Assembly (NCBI GenBank): GCA_029879665.1
Contig: JAOUPW010000063.1
Span: 1-8,120 of the forward strand
DNA: 8,120 nucleotides
From: Rhodospirillales bacterium
Lineage (GTDB): Bacteria > Pseudomonadota > Alphaproteobacteria > Rhodospirillales > JAOUPW01
Direction: 5' to 3'
Position numbers and translations under genes: made by a program. Positions 1 through 7,455 of the stretch are shown piece after piece. The first letter of the stretch is position 1. Each line of letters opens with the position of its first letter. The notes beneath the pieces were generated by a model. That model saw only the letters and a list, made by a program, of their open reading frames with translations, made no database searches and had not been told where the DNA came from.

Positions 1-653
1 CGGAAGCGGTCGCCGCCGTGCCGCCGCCGCCCCAGGAAAAGCCCAAGGCCAAGGAAAAACCCGAGCCAAAACCGAAACCAAAACCCGAGGTTAAGCCGAA
101 GCCTCAGCCCATGGCGCCGCCGCAATTGGTCAAGGCCAAGCCCCAGCGCAAGCCGAAACCGCCGGATCCTTTCGCTTCGGTCCTGAAAACCGTGGAAAAG
201 CTTGATCCTCAGTCTCGGAAACCGAAGGAAGACGAAGAGAAGAAGCAGAAAAAACCGGTCAGGAAGAAGGAGGAAGAATTCGACCTGTCCGAAATCGCCA
301 AGGCGATCCAGGCGCCGGAGCCTCGCTACAATCCCATGCGGCCGCTTTCCATCAGCGAGATCGATCTGGTTCGCCAGCAGATCGCCCGGTGCTGGAATCT
401 GCCCGCCGGTGCCAAGGGGGCTGAGAACATGGCGGTTCAAATTTCGGTCGTGATGAATCCCGACGGAAGGGTGCAATCCGCCACTATCAACAACAAGTTA
501 CGGATGACGGCGGATTCTTTTTACCGCTCCATGGCGGAAAGCGCCCGGAGAGCGGTCTTGAACAAAAACTGCCAACCGTTCAAGCTGCCTCCCGACAGAT
601 ATGATATATGGAAAACAATGACCTTAAACTTCGATCCTAGGGAGATGTTCTGA
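1..653 (+). CDS. tolA: TolA, cell envelope integrity protein, C-terminal part (5' end outside window)
   Basis: The reading frame is open from the left edge (first full codon at base 3, 216 residues seen), so the GTG at 18 is internal and not a start. The inner-membrane anchor lies upstream. TolA spans the periplasm and couples the TolQR proton-motive-force motor to TolB-Pal at the outer membrane. Fragment residues 6-55 are a Pro/Lys linker rich in KPKP units. Residues 60-95 are Lys/Glu-rich and probably helical. Residues about 113-216 form the globular domain III, with CWNLP and then VVMNPDG. Its two cysteines (fragment 130 and 190) match the usual disulfide-forming pair of the family. The gene ends 2 bases before tolB, which fits co-transcription and translational coupling. 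Identity rests on the domain III pattern plus the tolB-pal neighbours. TonB-type C-terminal domains are related, but context favours TolA. Confidence 0.93.
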   Translation, partial: EAVAAVPPPPQEKPKAKEKPEPKPKPKPEVKPKPQPMAPPQLVKAKPQRKPKPPDPFASVLKTVEKLDPQSRKPKEDEEKKQKKPVRKKEEEFDLSEIAKAIQAPEPRYNPMRPLSISEIDLVRQQIARCWNLPAGAKGAENMAVQISVVMNPDGRVQSATINNKLRMTADSFYRSMAESARRAVLNKNCQPFKLPPDRYDIWKTMTLNFDPREMF

Positions 654-655
654 TC

Positions 656-2005
656 ATGAAGGCTTTGCCGCGCTTAAATCCGGGAAGGCGCTGGGGTGCC
701 GCCCTCGCCGTTCTGTTTTTCCTAGGTGGGGCGGGATCGGCCTTTGCCGAGTTGAAAATCGACATCACCCGGGGCACGGTCGAGCCGCTGCCCATTGCGG
801 TAACGAACTTTTTCGGCGCCAACCCCGACGAAGGCCAATTCGGACGTGACATCGCCGGCGTCATCGCCGCCGATCTGGAACGTTCCGGCCTGTTCCGCCC
901 GTTGGATACGAAAGCGTTCATTCAATCCGGCGACGCTCTCAATACCCTGCCCCGGTTTGGCGACTGGCGGGTGATCAACACCCAGGCGCTGGTTCAGGGA
1001 CGCGCCCAACGGGTCAGCGACGGTCGGCTTAAGGTTGAATTTCGTCTTTGGGATGTGTTCGCCGAACAGCAGATGATCGGGCTTGCCTATTTTACCGTTC
1101 CCAGCAACTGGCGTCGTGTCGCCCATATTATCTCTGACGCCATTTATAAGCGGATGACGGGCGAAGAAGGGTACTTTGACACGCGGATTGTTTATATCGC
1201 CGAAAGCGGTCCTCAGAACCGACGCATCAAGCGTCTCGCGATCATGGACCAGGACGGCTACAACCACCGTTTTCTGACCGATGGCGGCGCCTTGGTGCTG
1301 ACTCCCCGGTTTTCGCCGACGTTGCAGGAAATTACCTACATGTCCTATTACGGCGATCTTCCCCGGGTCTATATTTTCAATATCGACACCGGCCGACAGG
1401 AAGTGCTGGGGGATTTTCCGGGCATGACCTTCGCGCCGCGTTTTTCGCCTGACGGCAAGAAAGTCATCATGAGCGCGGCCCGGGACGGCAATTCGGAAAT
1501 CTATACCATGGACCTCAGCACCCGGGTGCTGAAAAAACTGACCAACCATTCCGCCATTGATACCTCGCCCAGCTATTCACCGGACGCGAAACAGATCGTC
1601 TTCAACTCCGACCGGGGCGGCGCGCAACAGCTCTACGTCATGGATTCCGATGGCCGCAACGTGCATCGAATCAGCTACGGCAAGGGCCGCTACGGTACAC
1701 CGGTGTGGTCGCCACGCGGAGATCTGATCGCTTTTACTAAAATCTTAAGCAACCGTTTCTACATTGGGGTTATGCGCCCTGATGGCAGCGGCGAGAGGCT
1801 TTTGGCCGAAGATTTTCTGGTCGAAGCGCCGACGTGGGCCCCGAATGGCAGAGTTCTCATGTTTTTCCGCCAACAGCCAGCTAAAAAGGATGGCTCCGGC
1901 GCTAAATCAAGGCTCTTTTCAATCGATCTCACCGGTTACAATGAACGCGAAATGGTAACGCCCTTGGATGCTTCCGATCCGGCGTGGTCGCCCTTGATTC
2001 CATAA
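656..2005 (+). CDS. tolB: TolB, periplasmic beta-propeller of the Tol-Pal system
   Basis: TolB is a soluble periplasmic protein that binds Pal through its propeller and TolA through its N-terminal strand. At 449 residues it is near the usual family length. Residues 1-31 are a Sec signal peptide: basic start, hydrophobic core at about 14-27, and AFA before the cleavage point at E32. The mature N terminus (ELKIDITRG) is the TolA-binding stretch seen in the family. Residues about 40-165 form the alpha/beta N-terminal domain. WD40-like TolB repeats follow, each with a P-x-(F/Y/W)-(S/A)-P turn at residues 217, 261, 305, 349, 392 and 442, giving six blades. The ATG at 656 is preceded by AGGGAG (639-644), and the tolA stop is 2 bases upstream. 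The last codons overlap a promoter-like element probably used by pal. Confidence 0.97.
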   Translation: MKALPRLNPGRRWGAALAVLFFLGGAGSAFAELKIDITRGTVEPLPIAVTNFFGANPDEGQFGRDIAGVIAADLERSGLFRPLDTKAFIQSGDALNTLPRFGDWRVINTQALVQGRAQRVSDGRLKVEFRLWDVFAEQQMIGLAYFTVPSNWRRVAHIISDAIYKRMTGEEGYFDTRIVYIAESGPQNRRIKRLAIMDQDGYNHRFLTDGGALVLTPRFSPTLQEITYMSYYGDLPRVYIFNIDTGRQEVLGDFPGMTFAPRFSPDGKKVIMSAARDGNSEIYTMDLSTRVLKKLTNHSAIDTSPSYSPDAKQIVFNSDRGGAQQLYVMDSDGRNVHRISYGKGRYGTPVWSPRGDLIAFTKILSNRFYIGVMRPDGSGERLLAEDFLVEAPTWAPNGRVLMFFRQQPAKKDGSGAKSRLFSIDLTGYNEREMVTPLDASDPAWSPLIP

Positions 2006-2022
2006 CTGTCCGGCTCTATAGT
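1994..2022 (+). promoter_or_regulatory. Predicted sigma70-type promoter for pal, overlapping the tolB stop
   Basis: TTGATT (1994-1999, 4 of 6 to TTGACA) and TATAGT (2017-2022, 5 of 6 to TATAAT) are separated by exactly 17 bases. The -35 box lies in the last codons of tolB. A start near 2029 would give pal a leader of about 143 bases. An extra promoter fits the higher expected demand for Pal relative to TolB, but this is inference from sequence alone. Confidence 0.5.
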
Positions 2023-2073
2023 CCTTTACTTAATGGGATTGGCTGAATTCTTCTGATCTTTAGTATTCCTTAA

Positions 2074-2115
2074 GACAATTTCTTGCATGTTCCTAGGGAA
2101 TTATAGGTCATTGTC
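2074..2115 (+). promoter_or_regulatory. Inverted repeat in the pal leader
   Basis: In the 166-base tolB-pal gap, GACAAT (2074-2079) is matched by ATTGTC (2110-2115). A small TTCC/GGAA hairpin (2090-2093 with 2097-2100, loop TAG) lies between them. There is no T-run after the repeat, so it is not an intrinsic terminator. It could be a leader RNA structure or chance, since this gap is AT-richer than the genes around it. Nothing else was recognised between 2023 and 2160. Confidence 0.25.
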
Positions 2116-2171
2116 CGCGTGTTTTGGCGGTACCTTTTGGAAACCACTCCTATCAATACGAGGAGATATAA

Positions 2172-2696
2172 ATGCGTTTTAAGTTTATAGCACTTGCTGC
2201 GGCGGCCTTACTGTTGGCCGCGTGTGAAACTGCGCCGGATGAAAGCGCCACGGCAGGCGGCGCTGGCGGCGCCGGCGCTGGTGGCGCCGGTGGAGTGGGC
2301 TCTAGCTCGTCCATGGCGCCGAAGCCCGGTTCCAATGAAGATCTGGTCGTCAATGTCGGTGATCGGGTGTTCTTCGGTTTCAACAAATACAATCTTACCT
2401 CCGATGCTCGTCAGACCCTTGAGAAGCAGGCCGCGTGGTTGAAGAAGTATCCCTCGGTCACCCTCTCGGTTGAGGGACATTGCGATGAACGCGGTACGCG
2501 CGAATACAACCTTGCTCTGGGTGAACGGCGCGCGAATGCGGTCAAGGATTATCTGGCCGCTCTTGGTGTCGCGCCGGGTCGGATCAAAACCATATCCTAC
2601 GGCAAGGAACGTCCGGTTGCGTTGGGTTCCAACGAAGCGGCCTGGTCGCAGAACCGCCGTGGCGTGTCCGTCGTTTCCGGTGGAGCTGGCAGCTAA
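2172..2696 (+). CDS. pal: Pal, peptidoglycan-associated outer-membrane lipoprotein
   Basis: Pal anchors the outer membrane to peptidoglycan and is the outer-membrane end of the Tol-Pal machine. At 174 residues it has normal length. Residues 1-17 are a lipoprotein signal peptide with a LAAC lipobox, so Cys18 should be lipidated. Glu at +2 does not look like an inner-membrane retention signal. Residues 29-43 are a Gly/Ala linker. The OmpA-like domain runs from about 58 to 168, with FGFNKYNL (68-75), GHCDERGT (102-109, Asp105 expected to contact diaminopimelate), LGERRANAV (116-124) and NRRGV (161-165). The AGGAG at 2161-2165, six bases before the ATG, is a strong ribosome binding site. Two small oddities are a second cysteine (Cys104) in the binding motif and a short Gly/Ser tail (VSGGAGS) past the domain. 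A strong terminator lies 33 bases after the stop. Confidence 0.97.
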   Translation: MRFKFIALAAAALLLAACETAPDESATAGGAGGAGAGGAGGVGSSSSMAPKPGSNEDLVVNVGDRVFFGFNKYNLTSDARQTLEKQAAWLKKYPSVTLSVEGHCDERGTREYNLALGERRANAVKDYLAALGVAPGRIKTISYGKERPVALGSNEAAWSQNRRGVSVVSGGAGS

Positions 2697-2729
2697 CTAT
2701 TCCAGTCCGCTCGTAAGTCAGGGTTTCAT

Positions 2730-2783
2730 ATGGGGCGCTTGTTCTTCCGGCTCTTTTCCGGGAAGGGCAGGCGCCCTATTTTT
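2730..2783 (+). terminator. Strong intrinsic terminator after pal
   Basis: Bases 2730-2748 pair with 2761-2779 in 19 consecutive pairs (15 Watson-Crick, 4 G-U), including the GC-rich core GGGCGC/GCGCCC (2733-2738 with 2771-2776). After one bulged G (2760), two more G-C pairs close a 7-base loop (2751-2757). A run of five T (2779-2783) follows the stem. This is a textbook Rho-independent terminator and should end much of the tol-pal transcript. Confidence 0.88.
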
Positions 2784-2809
2784 GCCCAGAATGTCGGCCA
2801 TTCTTTAAG
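2782..2809 (+). promoter_or_regulatory. Weak candidate promoter for cpoB-tilS
   Basis: TTGCCC (2782-2787, 4 of 6) and TTTAAG (2804-2809, 4 of 6) are spaced 16 bases apart, directly after the pal terminator. It is offered only because a strong terminator upstream implies that cpoB needs either a promoter or readthrough. Matches of this quality are common by chance. Confidence 0.2.
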
Positions 2810-2857
2810 CTGAAAATCTGGGAATGCCGGGGGTATTGGCCGAAAGACGGCTTGTTC

Positions 2858-2862
2858 AGGAG
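2858..2862 (+). promoter_or_regulatory. Ribosome binding site fixing the cpoB start
   Basis: AGGAG lies six bases before the ATG at 2869. The in-frame ATG at 2824 has no comparable site and would add 15 charged residues ahead of the signal peptide, so 2869 is chosen. Confidence 0.75.
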
Positions 2863-2868
2863 ACGCCT

Positions 2869-3924
2869 ATGAGAAACAGTTCAGGTCATGTCATCGGGGG
2901 CATCGGGGGAGGGCTCGCGGTTTTGTTGATCGCCTTTGGTCTTTTGTCGCCGCTGCCGGCCTTAGCCCAGGGGGCGGAACAACTCAAGCCGCTGCTCGAC
3001 CGTATCCAACGCCTGGAGCGTGACATCCGAACCCTTAACCTTCAGATTTCCCGCGGCGCCGGTGCCGTCGCTTCATCGCCAGCCGATACCCGGGGCGGGA
3101 CCCTGGATCCTTCCGTCGGTTCAGTATCGGCGATTGCCAGGCTCGAAGTGCGCCTCAGCAACATGGAAGACGATCTGCGCGCGTCCACGGGGGCCATCGA
3201 AGATGTCACGTTCAGGCTAAACCAAATCAACCTGCGCCTGGACAAACTGGTTAGTGACGTGGATTACCGCCTGAGCGCGCTGGAAGGTGCCCGGGGCGGC
3301 CCGGTAAGCGTCGATCCCTCATCCAGTGCAGGGGCTCCGATGATCGGTGCGTCTCCGCCACCGCCTTCCGTTCAAGTGGTGGCACCGTCGCAGCCGGGGA
3401 ACTTGGGCAGGATTTCCGCAAAGGATCTCAAGTCCGTCACCCCGACCGGCGCCGGGGCGCCGCCGATTCCCGAGGCGCGGGCCACCGCCGCCGTCCAGCC
3501 CAACGTGGAATCCGCGCCGGGCGCGGTGCTGCCCGCGGGTACCCCCCAGGAAAAGTATAAATATGCCCGAGGCCTTCTCCTGAAGAATAATTTCGACGGC
3601 GCCGAAGTCGCCCTTAAAACATTTATCGATGAACATGGCGATGATCCGCTTGCCGGGAATGCCATGTACTGGTTGGGCGAGACCTATTACGTCCGCGATC
3701 AGTATGCGCAGGCGGCGAAGGTGTTCCTGCAAGGCTACAAGGTTAATCCCAAGGGGGCCAAGGCGCCGGATACGCTGCTCAAACTCGGTATGGCTCTGGC
3801 CAAGCTGGAAAAGAAGAAGGAAGCCTGTTCCACGTTCAAGAAACTGAGTAATGACTTTCCCAAGCTTTCAGCCGGAATCAGCGCCACTTTAAATCGGGAA
3901 CGGCAGAAAACCGGATGCACCTGA
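2869..3924 (+). CDS. cpoB: CpoB (YbgF), periplasmic Tol-Pal accessory protein with coiled coil and TPRs
   Basis: CpoB binds TolA and coordinates peptidoglycan synthesis with outer-membrane constriction during division, as known from E. coli. From the chosen start the protein has 351 residues. Residues 1-33 are a Sec signal peptide with ALA before the cut at Q34. Heptad-like segments at about 35-62 and 87-140 predict the N-terminal coiled coil. Residues about 141-226 are a Pro/Ala/Ser-rich low-complexity linker. Residues about 227-333 hold three TPR-like repeats (ARGLLLKNNFDGAE, then MYWLGETYY, then LLKLGMALAKL). Cys320 and Cys350 could pair in the periplasm. E. coli CpoB is shorter (about 260 residues), and the longer coiled coil and linker account for the difference. 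The gene follows the pal terminator and overlaps tilS by 10 bases. Confidence 0.93.
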   Translation: MRNSSGHVIGGIGGGLAVLLIAFGLLSPLPALAQGAEQLKPLLDRIQRLERDIRTLNLQISRGAGAVASSPADTRGGTLDPSVGSVSAIARLEVRLSNMEDDLRASTGAIEDVTFRLNQINLRLDKLVSDVDYRLSALEGARGGPVSVDPSSSAGAPMIGASPPPPSVQVVAPSQPGNLGRISAKDLKSVTPTGAGAPPIPEARATAAVQPNVESAPGAVLPAGTPQEKYKYARGLLLKNNFDGAEVALKTFIDEHGDDPLAGNAMYWLGETYYVRDQYAQAAKVFLQGYKVNPKGAKAPDTLLKLGMALAKLEKKKEACSTFKKLSNDFPKLSAGISATLNRERQKTGCT

Positions 3925-5288
3925 CTCCGGATCAGCCCCGATCTCTGACCGGCCCCCTGACATTTGGGGAATTTGCCGCCCGCATGGCGGCCCTTGCCCC
4001 TTTTGAACGAAATCCCCACTTGGCTGTCGCTGTTTCCGGCGGCTCCGACAGCATGGCCCTTTGCCTGCTTGCCGATGGGTGGGCGCGGGCTCGGGGCGGC
4101 CGCGTCATGGCCCTGACCGTGGATCACGGCCTCCGGCCGGATTCGATGAAAGAAGCCGAGAAAGTCGGGCGCTGGCTGGCCGCCCGGGGTATCGATCATA
4201 CGATTCTTAGCTGGTCCGGGCCGAAGCCGGCAAGCGGCATCCAGGCGGCGGCGCGGGAGGCGCGCTACCGTCTTCTTCTGGATTGGGCGCGGAGCGCGGG
4301 CGTTCTTCACCTTTGTCTCGCGCACCAGTTGGAAGATCAGGCGGAAACCTTTCTCATGCGCCTGGGGCGCGGCAGCGGCCTCGACGGTCTTGCCGCCATG
4401 TCGGCGATTTCCGAAAAACCAGCGGCACGATTGATCCGGCCCCTGCTGGAAGTGCCCCGCGCCCGGCTGCAAGCCACGCTTAAGGACTACGGCCAGGAAT
4501 GGATCGAAGATCCTTCGAACGATAATCCCGCCTATGCCCGCACGCGCATTCGCGCCGATCTCAAATCATTGGCGGGGGAAGGCATTTCGCCCGCGCATTT
4601 CGCCCGCACCGCCCAGCAGATGGCACAGGCGCGGGCGGCGCTGGAACATGCGGCGTCCGGACTTATCGCCAGCTCGGCGCGGTTGCACCCTGCGGGATTT
4701 GTGCGCATGAACCGGGATATGTTACGCGCCGCCCCGGCGGAAGTTTCGCTCCGCGCCCTGGTCCGGACGGTGCGTTGCATCGGCGGCGGCGCCTATGCGC
4801 CGAAGCGGGAAAAAATGGACCGGCTGCATGAACAGCTTCTTGGTGATGATCCGGAGTCAAATTTGGCGGGAGGCCGGACCCTGGGCGGCTGCCGGATTGT
4901 TCCCGGGGGCGGCGAAGTGCTGATCTGCCGCGAAGTCCGCGGCCAGGGCCAGGTGCTTGCCGCGCGTCCCGGCGTAAGGGCCTTGTGGGACAATCGGTTT
5001 GTCATCCACTTCGGAAATGTGCGGGGGGAATCAGATGCCGCCGCCGTTTCCCGACTGGGCGGCGAGGGCTGGGCCGAAGTGGTTTCGGTTCAACCGGACC
5101 TCAAAGGCACAGCTTTGCCGGGTCCGGTGCGGGCTTCTCTTCCGGTTTTGCGGGATAAATACGGAATTATTACCGTTCCCCACCTGGCGTACCGGCGCCC
5201 GGAACGGTCTGATCCGGCTCAGGAAATTCTGAAAATCGTCTTTTCTCCGCCAAATCCGCTTTCCGGGGCAGGTTTTTTTGTTGCGTAA
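3915..5288 (+). CDS. tilS: TilS, tRNA(Ile)-lysidine synthetase
   Basis: This cytoplasmic enzyme uses ATP to attach lysine to C34 of the CAU-anticodon tRNA-Ile, switching it from Met to Ile identity and reading AUA codons. It is normally essential. The protein has 457 residues, close to the family range. The N-type PP-loop motif is SGGSDS (41-46), followed by VDHGLRP (69-75), the AHQLEDQAET segment (136-145, matching the usual AHHADDQAET), GLDGL (155-159) and DPSNDN (199-204). The C-terminal half is less conserved and corresponds to the tRNA-binding part. The start at 3915 lies inside the cpoB 3' end (10-base overlap). No good Shine-Dalgarno sits at normal distance (GGGAA at 3896-3900 is 14 bases away), so translational coupling to cpoB is likely. 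Starting at the next Met (codon 24) would remove a stretch that resembles the N termini of alphaproteobacterial TilS. Confidence 0.95.
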   Translation: MHLTPDQPRSLTGPLTFGEFAARMAALAPFERNPHLAVAVSGGSDSMALCLLADGWARARGGRVMALTVDHGLRPDSMKEAEKVGRWLAARGIDHTILSWSGPKPASGIQAAAREARYRLLLDWARSAGVLHLCLAHQLEDQAETFLMRLGRGSGLDGLAAMSAISEKPAARLIRPLLEVPRARLQATLKDYGQEWIEDPSNDNPAYARTRIRADLKSLAGEGISPAHFARTAQQMAQARAALEHAASGLIASSARLHPAGFVRMNRDMLRAAPAEVSLRALVRTVRCIGGGAYAPKREKMDRLHEQLLGDDPESNLAGGRTLGGCRIVPGGGEVLICREVRGQGQVLAARPGVRALWDNRFVIHFGNVRGESDAAAVSRLGGEGWAEVVSVQPDLKGTALPGPVRASLPVLRDKYGIITVPHLAYRRPERSDPAQEILKIVFSPPNPLSGAGFFVA

Positions 5289-5426
5289 TGGAGTTTCGGG
5301 ACTATTTCATAAAGGCTATACAATTCTCCGGTAGGGTAAGTTTCGCCGGGGCGCCAGAGAGTTTGGCCTGTCGGGGTCATGATTAGGTTCAAATTCAGAG
5401 CCAAATTTATAGAAGGAAGCGTTTAA
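5289..5426 (+). promoter_or_regulatory. ftsH leader region with inverted repeats
   Basis: This 138-base gap has no gene. TACAAT (5319-5324) resembles a -10 box but has no convincing -35 partner. CTCCGG (5326-5331) can pair with CCGGGG (5346-5351). Bases 5359-5367 can pair with 5400-5408 (TTTGGC/GCCAAA core, nine pairs including two G-U), enclosing 32 bases and ending 4 bases before the ribosome binding site. I saw no clear heat-shock (CTTG...) promoter and no terminator, so readthrough from cpoB-tilS is possible. Confidence 0.35.
5413..5419 (+). promoter_or_regulatory. Ribosome binding site fixing the GTG start of ftsH
   Basis: AAGGAAG lies seven bases before the GTG at 5427. The first in-frame ATG (5445, codon 7) has no site at a good distance, and starting there would clip the short cytoplasmic N terminus before the first membrane helix. 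GTG is therefore preferred. Confidence 0.75.
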
Positions 5427-7352
5427 GTGAATTTCAGTCGAAATATGGCGCTATGGGTCATCATTGCGGTCCTTATCTTTTTCCTGTTTCAGATGTTTCA
5501 GGGGCCGGGTCAGCGTACGGCCCAGGAAGCGCTCGCGTTTTCCGATTTTCTGGCTTCGGTGGAAAGCGGCGATGTCCGCGATGTCACCATCAAGGGCAGC
5601 AACATAACCGGTCATTTCCGCGAAGGCCGCAGCTTCGCCACCTATGCTCCCAATGATCCGAATCTGGTCGGCACCCTGAGCAAGAAGGGCGTGCGCATCA
5701 CCGCGGCGCCGTCGGAAGATGAATCCATGACCCTGATGGGTTATCTGCTGAACTGGTTCCCCATGCTGTTGCTGATCGGCGTGTGGATATTCTTCATGCG
5801 CCAGATGCAGGCGGGATCCGGCAAGGCCATGGGTTTCGGCAAGTCGAAGGCCCGGCTGTTGACGGAAAAATCCGACCGCGTCACCTTTGAAGACGTCGCC
5901 GGCATTGATGAAGCAAAGCAGGAACTTGAGGAAATCGTCGAATTCCTCAAAGACCCGCACAAGTTTCAGCGCCTGGGCGGCAAAATTCCCAAGGGCTGTC
6001 TGCTGGTCGGGCCTCCGGGCACCGGCAAGACGTTGCTGGCGCGTGCCATCGCCGGCGAAGCGAACGTGCCGTTCTTCACCATTTCCGGTTCCGACTTTGT
6101 CGAAATGTTCGTCGGCGTCGGTGCGTCCCGTGTGCGCGACATGTTCGAACAGGGAAAAAAGAATGCGCCCTGCATCATCTTCATCGATGAAATCGACGCC
6201 GTCGGCCGCCATCGCGGCGCCGGTCTCGGCGGCGGCAACGACGAACGTGAACAGACGCTGAACCAGTTGCTGGTGGAAATGGACGGCTTTGAATCCACCG
6301 AAGGCGTGATCCTGATCGCCGCCACCAACCGGCCCGACGTGCTCGACCCGGCGTTGCTGCGTCCCGGCCGGTTCGACCGCCAGGTGACCGTGCCCAACCC
6401 GGACATCCTGGGCCGCGAACAGATTTTGAAAGTGCATATGCGCAAGGTGCCCCTGGGCCCCGATGTGAAACCGCGGGTCATTGCCCGGGGCACGCCCGGC
6501 TTTTCCGGCGCCGATCTCGCCAATCTGGTCAACGAAGCGGCGCTATTGGCGGCGCGCACCGGGCGCCGCGTGGTCACCATGATGGAATTCGAAGCCGCCA
6601 AGGACAAAGTGCTGATGGGCACCGAGCGGCGTTCCATGGTCATGACCGACGATGAAAAGAAACTGACCGCCTATCACGAAGCGGGCCACGCCCTGGTCGG
6701 CATCAGCATGCCGAAATGCGATCCGCTGCACAAAGTGACCATCATCCCACGCGGCCGCGCCTTGGGCGTGACCATGAACCTGCCGGAACGGGACCGCTAC
6801 AGCTATTCCAAGATCGAATTGGAATCGAGGATTGCGATGATGTTCGGCGGACGCATGGCGGAAGAGTTGGTGTTCGGTAAGGAAAACATCACCACCGGTG
6901 CCGGCAACGACATCCAGCAGGCGACCGGCATGGCCCGGCGTATGGTCACCGAATACGGGTTTTCCGACAAGCTCGGGCCGCTCCGCTACACCGACAACGA
7001 CGAGGAAATCTTTCTCGGCCATTCGGTGACCCAGCACAAGAACGTTTCCGATGCCACGGCCCGGCTGATCGACGAGGAAGTCCGCAACCTGATCGAGGAA
7101 GCGGAGACCAAGGCGCGTGACATTCTGACCGAAAAGATGGAGGAACTGCACACCCTGGCCAAGGCGTTGCTGGAATATGAAACCCTGTCCGGCGAGGAAG
7201 TGAACGCTCTGCTCAAGGGCGAGGCCATCGTCCGCAAGGATGAAGACGAGGACAAGCCGAAAGACAGCGGCCACAAGTCCTCGGTGCCCTCCAGCGGCCG
7301 CAAGGGCCGGCCTTCGGGCCTGGGCGGGCCGGAACCGCAGACCGAGGCCTGA
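5427..7352 (+). CDS. ftsH: FtsH, ATP-dependent membrane zinc metalloprotease
   Basis: FtsH is a hexameric inner-membrane AAA+ protease that extracts and degrades misfolded membrane proteins and short-lived regulators. Known E. coli substrates include sigma32 and LpxC. The protein has 641 residues. Membrane helices lie at about 7-24 and 105-124, flanking a periplasmic domain of about 80 residues. In the AAA+ module are Walker A GPPGTGKT (195-202), the pore loop FVG (228-230), Walker B IIFIDEID (250-257) and the second region of homology ending LRPGRFDRQ with arginine fingers R312 and R315. The M41 peptidase motif HEAGH is at 417-421 and the third zinc ligand is D495. These positions coincide with E. 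coli numbering. The C-terminal tail (603-641) is charged, then Gly/Pro/Ser-rich. All catalytic residues are present. A GTG start is used, and a terminator follows 53 bases after the stop. Confidence 0.98.
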   Translation: MNFSRNMALWVIIAVLIFFLFQMFQGPGQRTAQEALAFSDFLASVESGDVRDVTIKGSNITGHFREGRSFATYAPNDPNLVGTLSKKGVRITAAPSEDESMTLMGYLLNWFPMLLLIGVWIFFMRQMQAGSGKAMGFGKSKARLLTEKSDRVTFEDVAGIDEAKQELEEIVEFLKDPHKFQRLGGKIPKGCLLVGPPGTGKTLLARAIAGEANVPFFTISGSDFVEMFVGVGASRVRDMFEQGKKNAPCIIFIDEIDAVGRHRGAGLGGGNDEREQTLNQLLVEMDGFESTEGVILIAATNRPDVLDPALLRPGRFDRQVTVPNPDILGREQILKVHMRKVPLGPDVKPRVIARGTPGFSGADLANLVNEAALLAARTGRRVVTMMEFEAAKDKVLMGTERRSMVMTDDEKKLTAYHEAGHALVGISMPKCDPLHKVTIIPRGRALGVTMNLPERDRYSYSKIELESRIAMMFGGRMAEELVFGKENITTGAGNDIQQATGMARRMVTEYGFSDKLGPLRYTDNDEEIFLGHSVTQHKNVSDATARLIDEEVRNLIEEAETKARDILTEKMEELHTLAKALLEYETLSGEEVNALLKGEAIVRKDEDEDKPKDSGHKSSVPSSGRKGRPSGLGGPEPQTEA

Positions 7353-7373
7353 CGGCCCTTTTCCTGCTGCCCC

Positions 7374-7402
7374 TTTCCCCGTCGAACATGGGCGGATATG
7401 AT
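7374..7402 (+). promoter_or_regulatory. Candidate promoter for folP abutting the ftsH terminator
   Basis: TATGAT (7397-7402, 5 of 6 to TATAAT) has TTTCCC (7374-7379, 3 of 6) 17 bases upstream. A start near 7409 would fall inside the left arm of the terminator hairpin, so the folP transcript would carry only part of that arm. The -35 box is poor, so confidence is low. Confidence 0.25.
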
Positions 7403-7405
7403 TTT

Positions 7406-7439
7406 GAAAGCCCCGCTGTAATAAGGCGGGGCTTTCTTC
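7406..7439 (+). terminator. Intrinsic terminator after ftsH
   Basis: GAAAGCCCCGC (7406-7416) and GCGGGGCTTTC (7426-7436) form a perfect 11-bp stem with a 9-base loop (7417-7425). The right arm ends in TTTC and continues with TT, so the T-tract is interrupted but present. It sits 53 bases after the ftsH stop and 19 bases before folP. It probably ends much of the ftsH transcript, with some readthrough into folP. Confidence 0.85.
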
Positions 7440-7455
7440 ATTGACGGGAGTATTC

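Noticed and set aside
18..20. GTG as the start of a 211-residue gene
   Set aside because: The frame is open upstream to the window edge and the protein is clearly the C-terminal part of TolA, whose membrane anchor must lie upstream.
722..1549. 275-codon minus-strand open frame inside tolB
   Set aside because: It is antisense to tolB with no motif and no gap in the tolB frame.
3735..4472. 245-codon minus-strand open frame across the cpoB-tilS junction
   Set aside because: It is antisense to two supported genes and has no recognisable domain.
5246..5279. T7 run (5273-5279) at the end of tilS as a terminator
   Set aside because: No adequate stem lies directly before the T-run. Only about 5 pairs form at a distance, and the run encodes the FF of TilS.
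5289..5426. Heat-shock (sigma32) promoter upstream of ftsH
   Set aside because: No CTTG-type -35 element with a matching -10 was found in this gap, although ftsH is heat-inducible in other bacteria.
5451..6437. 328-codon minus-strand open frame inside ftsH
   Set aside because: It is an antisense shadow of the highly conserved AAA+ region, with a His/Gln/Phe-rich composition typical of reversed codons.
7441..7446. TTGACG as a -35 box for folP
   Set aside because: It is only 9 bases before the ATG, so there is no room for a -10 box or leader.
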